DNA of 8,274 nucleotides from contig MEHH01000110.1 in the NCBI GenBank assembly GCA_001940755.1, forward strand, positions 1 to 8,274. The letters are read 5' to 3'. The stretch is from Candidatus Heimdallarchaeota archaeon AB_125 (GTDB taxonomy: Archaea > Asgardarchaeota > Heimdallarchaeia > Heimdallarchaeales > Heimdallarchaeaceae). The notes beneath the pieces were generated by a model. The model was given only the letters and a program-made list of their open reading frames with translations. It had not been told where the DNA came from and made no database searches. The position numbers and the translations under genes are program-made. Within the stretch, counting starts at the first letter, position 1. Every line of letters starts with the position of its first letter. Shown one piece after another: positions 1 to 4,864 of the stretch.

Positions 1-3
1 GAT

Positions 4-1185
4 TTATAGTTGTAATAGAGTTAATTCCATTTGCCTATCAGAGAGAAACTCACAACCATCCTTTGTAACAACAACATCCTCTTCTATACTGCAGAAACCA
101 TGGTTTTCAACATACACATGCAGCTCCAAAGTAAATGCCTGTCCTTCTTCAACTTTGTACATTACAGATTGACCGTACTTCTCCCATTTAGGACCAAGTA
201 AACAACCGCCGTCATGGACATTGCGGCCGATTTGGTGTCCAAGAGCATGCATAAACTCCTTGTATCCTGCATCAGTTATTACCTTCCGTGCAGCATAATC
301 CACTTCCCAACCTAGAACACCTGGTTTTAACATTTCTGCTCCGATGCTTATTGCTTTGAAGCAGGTTTCAAAAGCTCTTCTAACCTCAGTTGGTGGTATG
401 TCCTCTCCATCTTGTAAGATATAGTTCAACCGCTGAAGATCTGATGCATATCCCTCATAGAAAACACCGTAATCTACAGTAATTAGATCCCCTTTCTTCA
501 TTTTAATATCAGGAGATGCTTTTCCATGACCTATTTGTGTTGATGGTCCAACATGAACTAAAGGTGGATAAGAAACAGTTAGATTATGTTCTTTAGTGAA
601 TTCTAAAAGCATTACTTCTATTTCTTCTTCTGACATCCCTATCTTTGCTGTTGCACTCACCTTTTTGTGCCCTAGTTCACTAAAATCAACAGCTTTTCTT
701 ATTCTTTCTAACTCAAGTTCTGTCTTTCTTCCTCTTAATGCTGCAAGAAGATTCTCTGAAGAAATTAGCTTGTCACTGTAATCAGTATTTTCTAGCATTT
801 TGTTTAGTCTCAACCACATACCATGTGTCAATCCATCAGCTGCAATGTTATCGAAAGAATAGTTTATTGCAATATTCTTTGGCTTGATTTCATCTAAAAC
901 AGCGAGTAAATCTTCTTTGATACTTTGATCATAGGTTAGTACTCTATCATAGATACCTGATGCTTCAATATTAGCAGCATCATATCTTCCACAAATCACA
1001 ACTTTATGACCTTGTTTACTGATAATAATTGCAGATTGCCAAGTAAGCCAACGATCTTCTAGAAGAAAATATAGAGCAGGATCATGTACTTCTGATGTTT
1101 TTCTTACATATGTTAACCACAGATCAATGTCTAATTCATTCAAAATCTGAACAGCTTGGTCTGTTTTTTGCTTTACTACACTCAT
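4..1185 (-). CDS. M24 family metallopeptidase (Xaa-Pro aminopeptidase/dipeptidase-like)
   Basis: A 393-residue protein with the two-part layout of creatinase/aminopeptidase-P-like enzymes: an N-terminal domain (about residues 1-145) and a C-terminal pita-bread catalytic domain (about 155-393). All five expected metal ligands are visible: D238 (in VDYG), D249 (in YASDL), H317 (in ALGHQIG), E354 (in FTLEL) and E368 (in SIEED). The substrate-site histidines H220 and H324 are also present, so an active dinuclear-metal peptidase is likely. The family removes or splits N-terminal residues next to proline in cytosolic peptides. The exact substrate cannot be read from the sequence, and no signal peptide is seen. 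The ATG at 1185 is chosen because a TATA-like box lies 22-27 bases upstream, implying a leaderless message. The gene is divergent from the TFE gene. Its stop codon lies at the window's left edge, so downstream partners are not visible. Confidence 0.93.
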   Translation of the reverse strand: MSVVKQKTDQAVQILNELDIDLWLTYVRKTSEVHDPALYFLLEDRWLTWQSAIIISKQGHKVVICGRYDAANIEASGIYDRVLTYDQSIKEDLLAVLDEIKPKNIAINYSFDNIAADGLTHGMWLRLNKMLENTDYSDKLISSENLLAALRGRKTELELERIRKAVDFSELGHKKVSATAKIGMSEEEIEVMLLEFTKEHNLTVSYPPLVHVGPSTQIGHGKASPDIKMKKGDLITVDYGVFYEGYASDLQRLNYILQDGEDIPPTEVRRAFETCFKAISIGAEMLKPGVLGWEVDYAARKVITDAGYKEFMHALGHQIGRNVHDGGCLLGPKWEKYGQSVMYKVEEGQAFTLELHVYVENHGFCSIEEDVVVTKDGCEFLSDRQMELTLLQL

Positions 1186-1206
1186 TAGAATTGTTTTGTT
1201 CTTCTT

Positions 1207-1220
1207 CTATATTTGTTTTT
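1207..1220 (-). promoter_or_regulatory. Putative TATA/BRE promoter of the M24 peptidase
   Basis: On the minus strand an A-rich BRE-like stretch (AAAAACAA) is followed by ATATAG, whose last base is 21 bases before the ATG at 1185. In archaea, transcription starts about 25 bases downstream of the TATA centre. The transcript would therefore begin at or next to the start codon. No Shine-Dalgarno sequence is seen, which agrees with a leaderless message. Inferred from position and composition only. Confidence 0.45.
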
Positions 1221-1324
1221 TTACATGTATCTGACTTGCTTTAAGTATGGACTTAGAATATTAGAATTTTAAATGTTGAAAAATTACCCTCATAAGAGAA
1301 AATTAAAGAAGCTTGAATCACACA

Positions 1325-1333
1325 ATATTTTAT
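1325..1333 (+). promoter_or_regulatory. Putative TATA box of the TFE gene
   Basis: ATATTTTAT is centred about 41 bases before the ATG at 1370. The predicted transcription start is about 1354-1358, giving either a leader of roughly 12-16 bases or a leaderless GTG start at 1358. A weaker alternative, TTGATATCAT near 1338-1347, would place the transcript start at the ATG. Position-based inference. Confidence 0.3.
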
Positions 1334-1369
1334 CGGTTGATATCATAACTTATTTGTGTGAGATTATCT

Positions 1370-1981
1370 ATGTCTAGGGAAGCAGTTGACGATTTTGATG
1401 AGAATACAGATGTTGAATCTGTGAAGATGGCATCGAAGATAAACATATCAGAACGACAAAGACAAACTCTCATAGAAGTAGTTGATGATATAGCGGGAGA
1501 GGAAGTAAGAAAAGTTACTTTGGTTCTACTCAATGCAGATCAAGAAACTACAGACGAAGAAATTTCTGAAAAACTTGATATGCGTTTAAATCAAGTAAGA
1601 AAATCTCTCTACAAATTATATGATCTTCAACTTGCAACTTTCAGAAGGATTAGAGACAAATCTACTGGTTGGTTTGTATATTTCTGGACTTTGCATCCTG
1701 AAAGGATTGACATGTTTGTTGAAAAGAAACAGCAGGAAGTTATGGAGAAACTTCAAGAGAGATTGGGTTATGAGGAAGGCAATATGTTCTTTACATGTAA
1801 CAATCCTGAATGCCCAAGAGTTACTTTTCAAGAAGCAATGGACAATAATTTCGAGTGTGAACATTGTAGTGGACGCTTGGAAGCATTTGATAATGAACAA
1901 CTGAAACAAGTGCTGACAGAAAAAATCTCAGAAATGAAAGAAATTAGAGATAAAACTAAGAAAATAATGAAAGGAGAATAG
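1370..1981 (+). CDS. tfe: Archaeal transcription factor E (TFE, TFIIE-alpha homologue)
   Basis: A basal transcription factor that helps open promoter DNA together with RNA polymerase, TBP and TFB. From the ATG at 1370 it is 203 residues. Counted from that start, an acidic N-terminal tail (about 1-28) precedes a winged-helix domain (about 32-112), which ends in the aromatic stretch GWFVYFWTL typical of TFE. A charged helical linker follows, then a zinc ribbon with C143, C148, C163 and C166, and a lysine/glutamate-rich C-terminal helix. The first ligand pair is spaced C-x4-C rather than the usual C-x2-C. An in-frame GTG at 1358 would add four residues and also fits the upstream TATA-like box at 1325-1333, so the start is uncertain. 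An internal ATG at 1427 would give a more typical family length but has no nearby promoter. Two tandem TAG codons end the gene, 18 bases from the convergent alkylation-repair gene. Confidence 0.9.
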   Translation: MSREAVDDFDENTDVESVKMASKINISERQRQTLIEVVDDIAGEEVRKVTLVLLNADQETTDEEISEKLDMRLNQVRKSLYKLYDLQLATFRRIRDKSTGWFVYFWTLHPERIDMFVEKKQQEVMEKLQERLGYEEGNMFFTCNNPECPRVTFQEAMDNNFECEHCSGRLEAFDNEQLKQVLTEKISEMKEIRDKTKKIMKGE

Positions 1982-1999
1982 TAGTTCACCCATTGTATT

Positions 2000-2680
2000 C
2001 TAGTTAACTCTTGATTGAATTTTATCGCTTTCTAACTCCCTTATTGCATCTCTTGCTATCCATTTTGCGCTTTTGGAATCAAAATCAAGAATCTTCTTTG
2101 CCAACTTGATTGCTTTTTTATTTAAAGCTAAATTTCTCTTACCAATTTGCCGTAGTGCCCAATTAACTGCTTTTTTTACGTCATTTCTTTCATCAAGAGA
2201 TTCTTTTTCAATAAATGGTAAGAATTTAACAAACTCTTCATTCTTTGCTTCTTTATCTTTCCAAGCTAAAACAGCCATTAGTGAAAAAGCTGCCCGTTTA
2301 ACAAATTCTTCATCTCTCATAGTCCATTCTGCAGCTTTTGTATATGCGTGATCGGTCAAATAGAAAAGATTCATACAAGCTTGATCAACAACTTCCCAAT
2401 AGGAGAAATATGGAGATGAAACCCATTGTTCCATTTGAGTTTCTGTTACTAGAGAAGGATCATCAATCATAGCTCCAAGAATCATAGTTTCTCTAAATCC
2501 TAAATTCCATAATTGCTGTGCAAGATTATGATTTTTCTTAATTTTCTTTGCCATTTTACGTAAGACTGGAATCCTTATTCCATATGTTTTATCAGGATTT
2601 ATTCCAAATCTTGCCATCCCTTCAATGTCATCTGGATTGCTTTGAGACTTTAATTCCCCAACTATTTCCTCAAGTTTCAT
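2000..2680 (-). CDS. DNA alkylation repair protein, AlkD-like HEAT-repeat family
   Basis: A 226-residue, entirely alpha-helical, lysine-rich protein matching the AlkC/AlkD-type HEAT-repeat DNA glycosylase family (Pfam DNA_alkylation). These enzymes remove bulky or cationic alkylated bases such as 3- and 7-methylpurines. Visible family landmarks are YGIRIPVLR (33-41), the W95-x3-D99 pair in YWEVVDQ, the KRAAF helix (128-132) and KKAVNWALRQIGKRN (169-183). By eye, W95, D99 and W174 have nearly the spacing of W109, D113 and W187 of Bacillus cereus AlkD, so the aromatic cleft and catalytic aspartate appear intact. It is monocistronic and convergent with TFE (18-base gap). A perfect 15-base palindrome sits one base upstream of the start codon and may be an operator. 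The TATA box at 2709-2717 supports the ATG at 2680. The family is clear; the exact lesion is not. Confidence 0.88.
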   Translation of the reverse strand: MKLEEIVGELKSQSNPDDIEGMARFGINPDKTYGIRIPVLRKMAKKIKKNHNLAQQLWNLGFRETMILGAMIDDPSLVTETQMEQWVSSPYFSYWEVVDQACMNLFYLTDHAYTKAAEWTMRDEEFVKRAAFSLMAVLAWKDKEAKNEEFVKFLPFIEKESLDERNDVKKAVNWALRQIGKRNLALNKKAIKLAKKILDFDSKSAKWIARDAIRELESDKIQSRVN

Positions 2681-2681
2681 G

Positions 2682-2696
2682 TTATTCTAAGAATAA
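2682..2696 (-). promoter_or_regulatory. Perfect 15-base palindrome at the alkD-like start, candidate operator
   Basis: TTATTCTAAGAATAA has 7-base arms around a central A and lies one base upstream of the AlkD-like start codon. It covers the predicted transcription start, about 25 bases downstream of the TATA centre at 2713. A dimeric repressor bound here would block initiation. No regulator gene is adjacent, so this is inference from symmetry and position. Confidence 0.35.
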
Positions 2697-2708
2697 ACTA
2701 GTTTTGAG

Positions 2709-2717
2709 ATTATAAAA
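2709..2717 (-). promoter_or_regulatory. Putative TATA box of the alkD-like gene
   Basis: On the minus strand TTTTATAAT lies 29-37 bases upstream of the ATG at 2680, predicting a leader of only about 8 bases and no Shine-Dalgarno site. The box lies inside a loose inverted pair (AGTTTT at 2699-2704 and AAAACT at 2714-2719), which might add a second regulator half-site. Confidence 0.45.
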
Positions 2718-2742
2718 CTGTAACTTGATAGTTTTTGAAAAT

Positions 2743-2758
2743 TAAAAAAGTTTAATTG
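2743..2758 (+). promoter_or_regulatory. Putative BRE/TATA promoter of the HPPD-like gene
   Basis: An A-rich stretch (TAAAAAAG) followed by TTTAATTG, centred near 2754, would place the transcript start near 2779. This leaves a leader of about 17 bases that contains the AGGTG ribosome binding site. Inferred from position and composition. Confidence 0.4.
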
Positions 2759-2782
2759 ATATTACGACATTCTTAACAAAAC

Positions 2783-2787
2783 AGGTG
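2783..2787 (+). promoter_or_regulatory. Shine-Dalgarno site of the HPPD-like gene
   Basis: AGGTG, complementary to the archaeal 16S rRNA 3' end, ends 8 bases before the ATG at 2796. It is one of only two convincing ribosome binding sites in the window and fixes this start. Most neighbouring genes appear leaderless or nearly so. Confidence 0.55.
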
Positions 2788-2795
2788 TTTTCATT

Positions 2796-3344
2796 ATGAT
2801 TCTCGATTTAAAAACAGCACAAGAAGAAGTCAAACAAACAGGTCTAGGTGATCTTATTATAAAATTAGATCATATTGCTTATCGCGTCAAAATGGGACAA
2901 AGAGAAAAAGCAATGGCTGAACTAGCTAATTTAATACCCTATCAAGAGCATAAATCTTTCAAGGTTATTTCTATGAATGCTGTTACAAGCACACTTAGAC
3001 TTCAAGACACACTGCCAGTTATAGTTGTAAGTGAGGGTTTAGCTGAAGATTCTATTGTTGAGAAATATGTCAAAAAATATGGTGGAAGAGTTCATCACTT
3101 TGCATATTTGGTTCGTGATATAGAGAAAGTTGTAAAAATTCAGAAAAGTAGAGGAGTTGAGTTTACAACAGATAATATAATTGGAAGTGAAGAAGAGGGA
3201 ATTAAACAAATATTCACACAACCGACTGAAGCAGGTAACCATATAATTGAATATGTCCAGCGGTTCGGAGATTTTGATGGGTTCTTTACTCCCTCAAATA
3301 TAGGGGCACTGATGAAATCGACTGAAAAATTAGGCGAAGCATAA
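2796..3344 (+). CDS. VOC-fold protein resembling the catalytic half of 4-hydroxyphenylpyruvate dioxygenase
   Basis: A 182-residue vicinal-oxygen-chelate protein with one pair of beta-alpha-beta modules (about residues 20-82 and 96-158). Its C-terminal segment closely resembles the end of 4-hydroxyphenylpyruvate dioxygenase (HPPD): QIFTQP (138-143), then HIIEYVQRFGD (149-159), then GFFTPSNIGAL (162-172). The candidate metal triad is H26 (KLDHIAY), H101 (VHHFAY) and E152 (IEYVQR), matching the His-His-Glu iron site of HPPD. Full HPPD is about 350 residues with two such domains, so this is a single-domain protein with all ligands present. The length from a good Shine-Dalgarno start to a clean stop argues against a broken gene. 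The substrate is unknown: a methylmalonyl-CoA-epimerase-like or glyoxalase-like activity is the alternative. The flavin-reductase-like gene follows in the same direction after about 50 bases. Confidence 0.8.
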   Translation: MILDLKTAQEEVKQTGLGDLIIKLDHIAYRVKMGQREKAMAELANLIPYQEHKSFKVISMNAVTSTLRLQDTLPVIVVSEGLAEDSIVEKYVKKYGGRVHHFAYLVRDIEKVVKIQKSRGVEFTTDNIIGSEEEGIKQIFTQPTEAGNHIIEYVQRFGDFDGFFTPSNIGALMKSTEKLGEA

Positions 3345-3350
3345 AAATCT

Positions 3351-3370
3351 CAAGAAAAGTTTATTTCTTG
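3351..3370 (+). terminator. Stem-loop and T-rich tract after the HPPD-like gene, overlapping the next promoter
   Basis: CAAGAAA and TTTCTTG form a perfect 7-base stem around a 6-base loop, starting 7 bases after the stop codon and followed by T-rich sequence (TTAATTCTTT). It could end the HPPD-like transcript. It also overlaps the predicted TATA box of the downstream gene, so it may act as an operator instead. Which role applies cannot be decided from sequence. Confidence 0.35.
3360..3367 (+). promoter_or_regulatory. Putative TATA box of the flavin-reductase-like gene
   Basis: TTTATTTC, preceded by the purine-rich BRE-like AGAAAAG, is centred about 32 bases before the ATG at 3396. The predicted leader is about 6 bases. 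It suggests the downstream gene is transcribed on its own as well as, or instead of, by read-through. Confidence 0.45.
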
Positions 3371-3395
3371 TTAATTCTTTACCAAATTGAGAATT

Positions 3396-3908
3396 ATGAA
3401 AAAGTTACAAGAAACCAATAGCTCAGCTCTCTATCCTAATCCTGTTATGCTAGTATCATCAACCCATAAAAGAAAAGAATCTATAATTACTTTAGCTTGG
3501 GGTGGAACTTGCAGTTCTAATCCACCTTATGTCTCTGTTGCAGTTCGAAAGAATAGATACTCCTATGATTTGATTATAAATTCTAAAGAATTTGTACTTA
3601 ACCTTCCCACAGCAAGTATGCTTGAACAAGTAGAATTCTGTGGAACTAAATCTGGACTGGAGTTTGATAAGTGGAAGGAGTGCAATTTCACCAAAGGTAA
3701 AAGTGTTAATGTCAAAACTCCATACATAGTTGAATGTCCTGTGAGTTTAGAGTGTAAACTACATCAAATTGTAGAATTAGGAACACATGATTTGCTTATT
3801 GGAGAAGTGGTAGCAGTCCATCTAGATGAACAGTGGCGAGATGAAGGATACCCCGATATGTTAACATATACAAGAGGAAAATACAAAAAATGCGTGGATA
3901 TCGATTAA
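3396..3908 (+). CDS. Flavin-reductase-like FMN-binding domain protein
   Basis: A 170-residue protein of the flavin reductase-like family (split-barrel FMN-binding fold, as in flavoredoxin and related archaeal proteins). Characteristic blocks, counted from the ATG at 3396: LYPNPVMLVSS (12-22), LAWGGTCSSNPPYVSVAVR (33-51, the FMN phosphate/ring contact region), FVLNLPT (66-72), FCGTKSG (81-87), and LECKLHQIVELGTHDLLIGEV (118-138). Family members use bound FMN for NAD(P)H-dependent flavin or small-molecule reduction, or as electron carriers. The actual partner is unknown. An in-frame TTG at 3387 would extend it by three residues; the ATG is preferred given the TATA spacing. No Shine-Dalgarno site is seen. 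The stop codon lies only 4 bases from the 3' end of the convergent tRNA gene, so its transcript must run antisense into that tRNA. Confidence 0.87.
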   Translation: MKKLQETNSSALYPNPVMLVSSTHKRKESIITLAWGGTCSSNPPYVSVAVRKNRYSYDLIINSKEFVLNLPTASMLEQVEFCGTKSGLEFDKWKECNFTKGKSVNVKTPYIVECPVSLECKLHQIVELGTHDLLIGEVVAVHLDEQWRDEGYPDMLTYTRGKYKKCVDID

Positions 3909-3912
3909 TAAA

Positions 3913-3989
3913 TGGTGGTCGGACTGGGATTTGAACCCAGAATCCTTTACTCCCGAAGCAAAAATCTTACCAAGCTAGACCATCCGACC
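3913..3989 (-). tRNA. tRNA-Pro, anticodon CGG, CCA encoded
   Basis: All four arms fold. The acceptor GGTCGGA pairs perfectly with TCCGACC. The D stem GTCT pairs with AGAT (one G-T wobble) around the loop AGCTTGGTA. The anticodon stem TTTGC pairs with GTAAA (one G-T wobble) around TTCGGGA. The T stem CTGGG pairs with CCCAG around TTCAAAT. Position 8 is T, the discriminator is A, and the 3' CCA is encoded in the DNA. Anticodon positions 34-36 read CGG (codon CCG, proline), with G at 37 as usual for proline tRNAs. The gene is 77 bases with CCA and has no intron. A TTAATTAA element at 4018-4025, about 33 bases upstream of the mature 5' end, is a plausible TATA box that would give a short leader for RNase P to remove. 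Confidence 0.95.
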
Positions 3990-4040
3990 TTGACTATATT
4001 CGTATATCTATCAATTCTTAATTAATAATAAAAAAATTAT

Positions 4041-4053
4041 GAAAGATAAATAT
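4041..4053 (+). promoter_or_regulatory. Putative BRE/TATA promoter of the comB-like gene
   Basis: GAAAG followed by ATAAATAT, centred about 31 bases before the ATG at 4081, predicts a transcript start at about 4075-4081. The message would thus be leaderless or nearly so, in line with the absence of a Shine-Dalgarno site (the bases before the start read GTTGATTGA). Confidence 0.45.
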
Positions 4054-4061
4054 GCTAAGTT

Positions 4062-4071
4062 TCATGCATGA
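4062..4071 (+). promoter_or_regulatory. 10-base palindrome between the comB-like TATA box and start
   Basis: TCATGCATGA is perfectly self-complementary and lies between the predicted TATA box and the transcription start, a common site for archaeal repressor binding. It is short and could be chance. Confidence 0.22.
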
Positions 4072-4080
4072 GTTGATTGA

Positions 4081-4842
4081 ATGAATATTTCTGTTATTAG
4101 ACCAAGTTATTTAAATCAGTTTAATTTTGATGACGAAGATTTCTTTTTGGTAGTTGACACTTTTAGGGCAACTACAACTTTAGCAGTTTTAGCAAACTTA
4201 GGTGCAAAAAAAATCTATGTTGTTAATGATCAACATGATGCTAAACATGTGCAGGAAGAGTTGTGTTCTAATTGTTTGTTAATTGGTGAAGAGAGGGGAA
4301 TAAAGATTGCTGGATTTGACTATGGAAATTCCCCTTCAAGTATACTTAGAGAAAGAATACAAAACAAAAGTGTAATTTTCACATCAAGTAACGGAGCTAA
4401 AACACTAATTCAACTTAGGAATATGAAGAACGTCTATCTTGGAGCTTTAGTAAATCTATCTTCCATATCAGAATTTGTAGGAAAACTAGCATCAAAAGAA
4501 AAAAAGAACATAATAATAATACCAGCAGGACATATTAATAATTCAGATGAATTCATTGTGGAAGATTGGATAACAAGTGTTCTTATTACTAAAAAAATCT
4601 TAGAAATGGAAAGTTTCAAGATAGTTAAGCAAGATGAATTTTGGAACAAATCACTTAAGATATTAGATCAAAGAGCAAATCTAGACCACCTACTTGTAAA
4701 CTCCACAAATGGTAGATATCTGACAAAGTTAGGATTTGAAAATGATATAAATTTCTCAATATCGATTGATAAAATGAATAATTTTTTGAAAGTGAAAGAA
4801 TGGCTTAAAATAGGTAATTCTGATTGTATAGTGCTTGAATAA
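4081..4842 (+). CDS. comB: 2-phosphosulfolactate phosphatase (ComB family)
   Basis: A 253-residue protein with the full ComB motif series: VVDTFRATTT (24-33), LIGEERG (67-73), GFDYGNSP (78-85), TSSNGAKTL (101-109, equivalent to the family TTNGT motif), IIPAGH (146-151) and VEDW (160-163). ComB is a Mg2+-dependent phosphatase that converts 2-phosphosulfolactate to sulfolactate in coenzyme M synthesis (EC 3.1.3.71). Homologues also occur in bacteria and archaea that are not methanogens, so sequence alone does not prove coenzyme M production, and no other coenzyme M gene is in view. The length fits the family and the motifs suggest an intact enzyme. It has its own promoter, is divergent from the tRNA gene and converges on atpB with a 22-base gap. 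T-rich plus-strand sequence that could end its transcript lies inside the 3' end of atpB. The central region is lysine/isoleucine-rich, in keeping with the A+T-rich genome. Confidence 0.88.
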   Translation: MNISVIRPSYLNQFNFDDEDFFLVVDTFRATTTLAVLANLGAKKIYVVNDQHDAKHVQEELCSNCLLIGEERGIKIAGFDYGNSPSSILRERIQNKSVIFTSSNGAKTLIQLRNMKNVYLGALVNLSSISEFVGKLASKEKKNIIIIPAGHINNSDEFIVEDWITSVLITKKILEMESFKIVKQDEFWNKSLKILDQRANLDHLLVNSTNGRYLTKLGFENDINFSISIDKMNNFLKVKEWLKIGNSDCIVLE

Positions 4843-4858
4843 AAAGAAAGAAAAGAGA
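4843..4858 (-). terminator. T-rich tract downstream of atpB
   Basis: On the minus strand the sequence just past the atpB stop reads CTTTTCTTTCTTTTT, with no strong hairpin. Archaeal RNA polymerase can stop at such T-rich tracts, so it is a plausible terminator for the atpA-atpB transcript. Confidence 0.4.
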
Positions 4859-4864
4859 ATAGAC

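Noticed and set aside
596..781. 61-codon frame opposite the M24 peptidase
   Set aside because: Hydrophobic-looking but fully antisense to conserved catalytic-domain coding; no promoter signals.
1253..1268. Tandem TTAGAATA/TTAGAATT in the M24-TFE intergenic region
   Set aside because: Only two imperfect 8-base copies in A+T-rich DNA; not placed convincingly relative to either promoter.
1616..1909. Overlapping open frames on both strands inside TFE
   Set aside because: They lie across the recognisable winged-helix and zinc-ribbon coding sequence, are cysteine/leucine-rich with no recognisable motif, and are explained as shadows.
2073..2351. 92-codon frame opposite the AlkD-like gene
   Set aside because: Serine/phenylalanine-rich reverse image of a lysine/glutamate-rich helical protein; no independent signals.
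3913..3989. Possible intron in the tRNA
   Set aside because: The anticodon loop is exactly 7 bases and all arms pair without removing any sequence.
4434..4649. 71-codon minus-strand frame inside comB
   Set aside because: Antisense shadow of a conserved gene with all ComB motifs intact.
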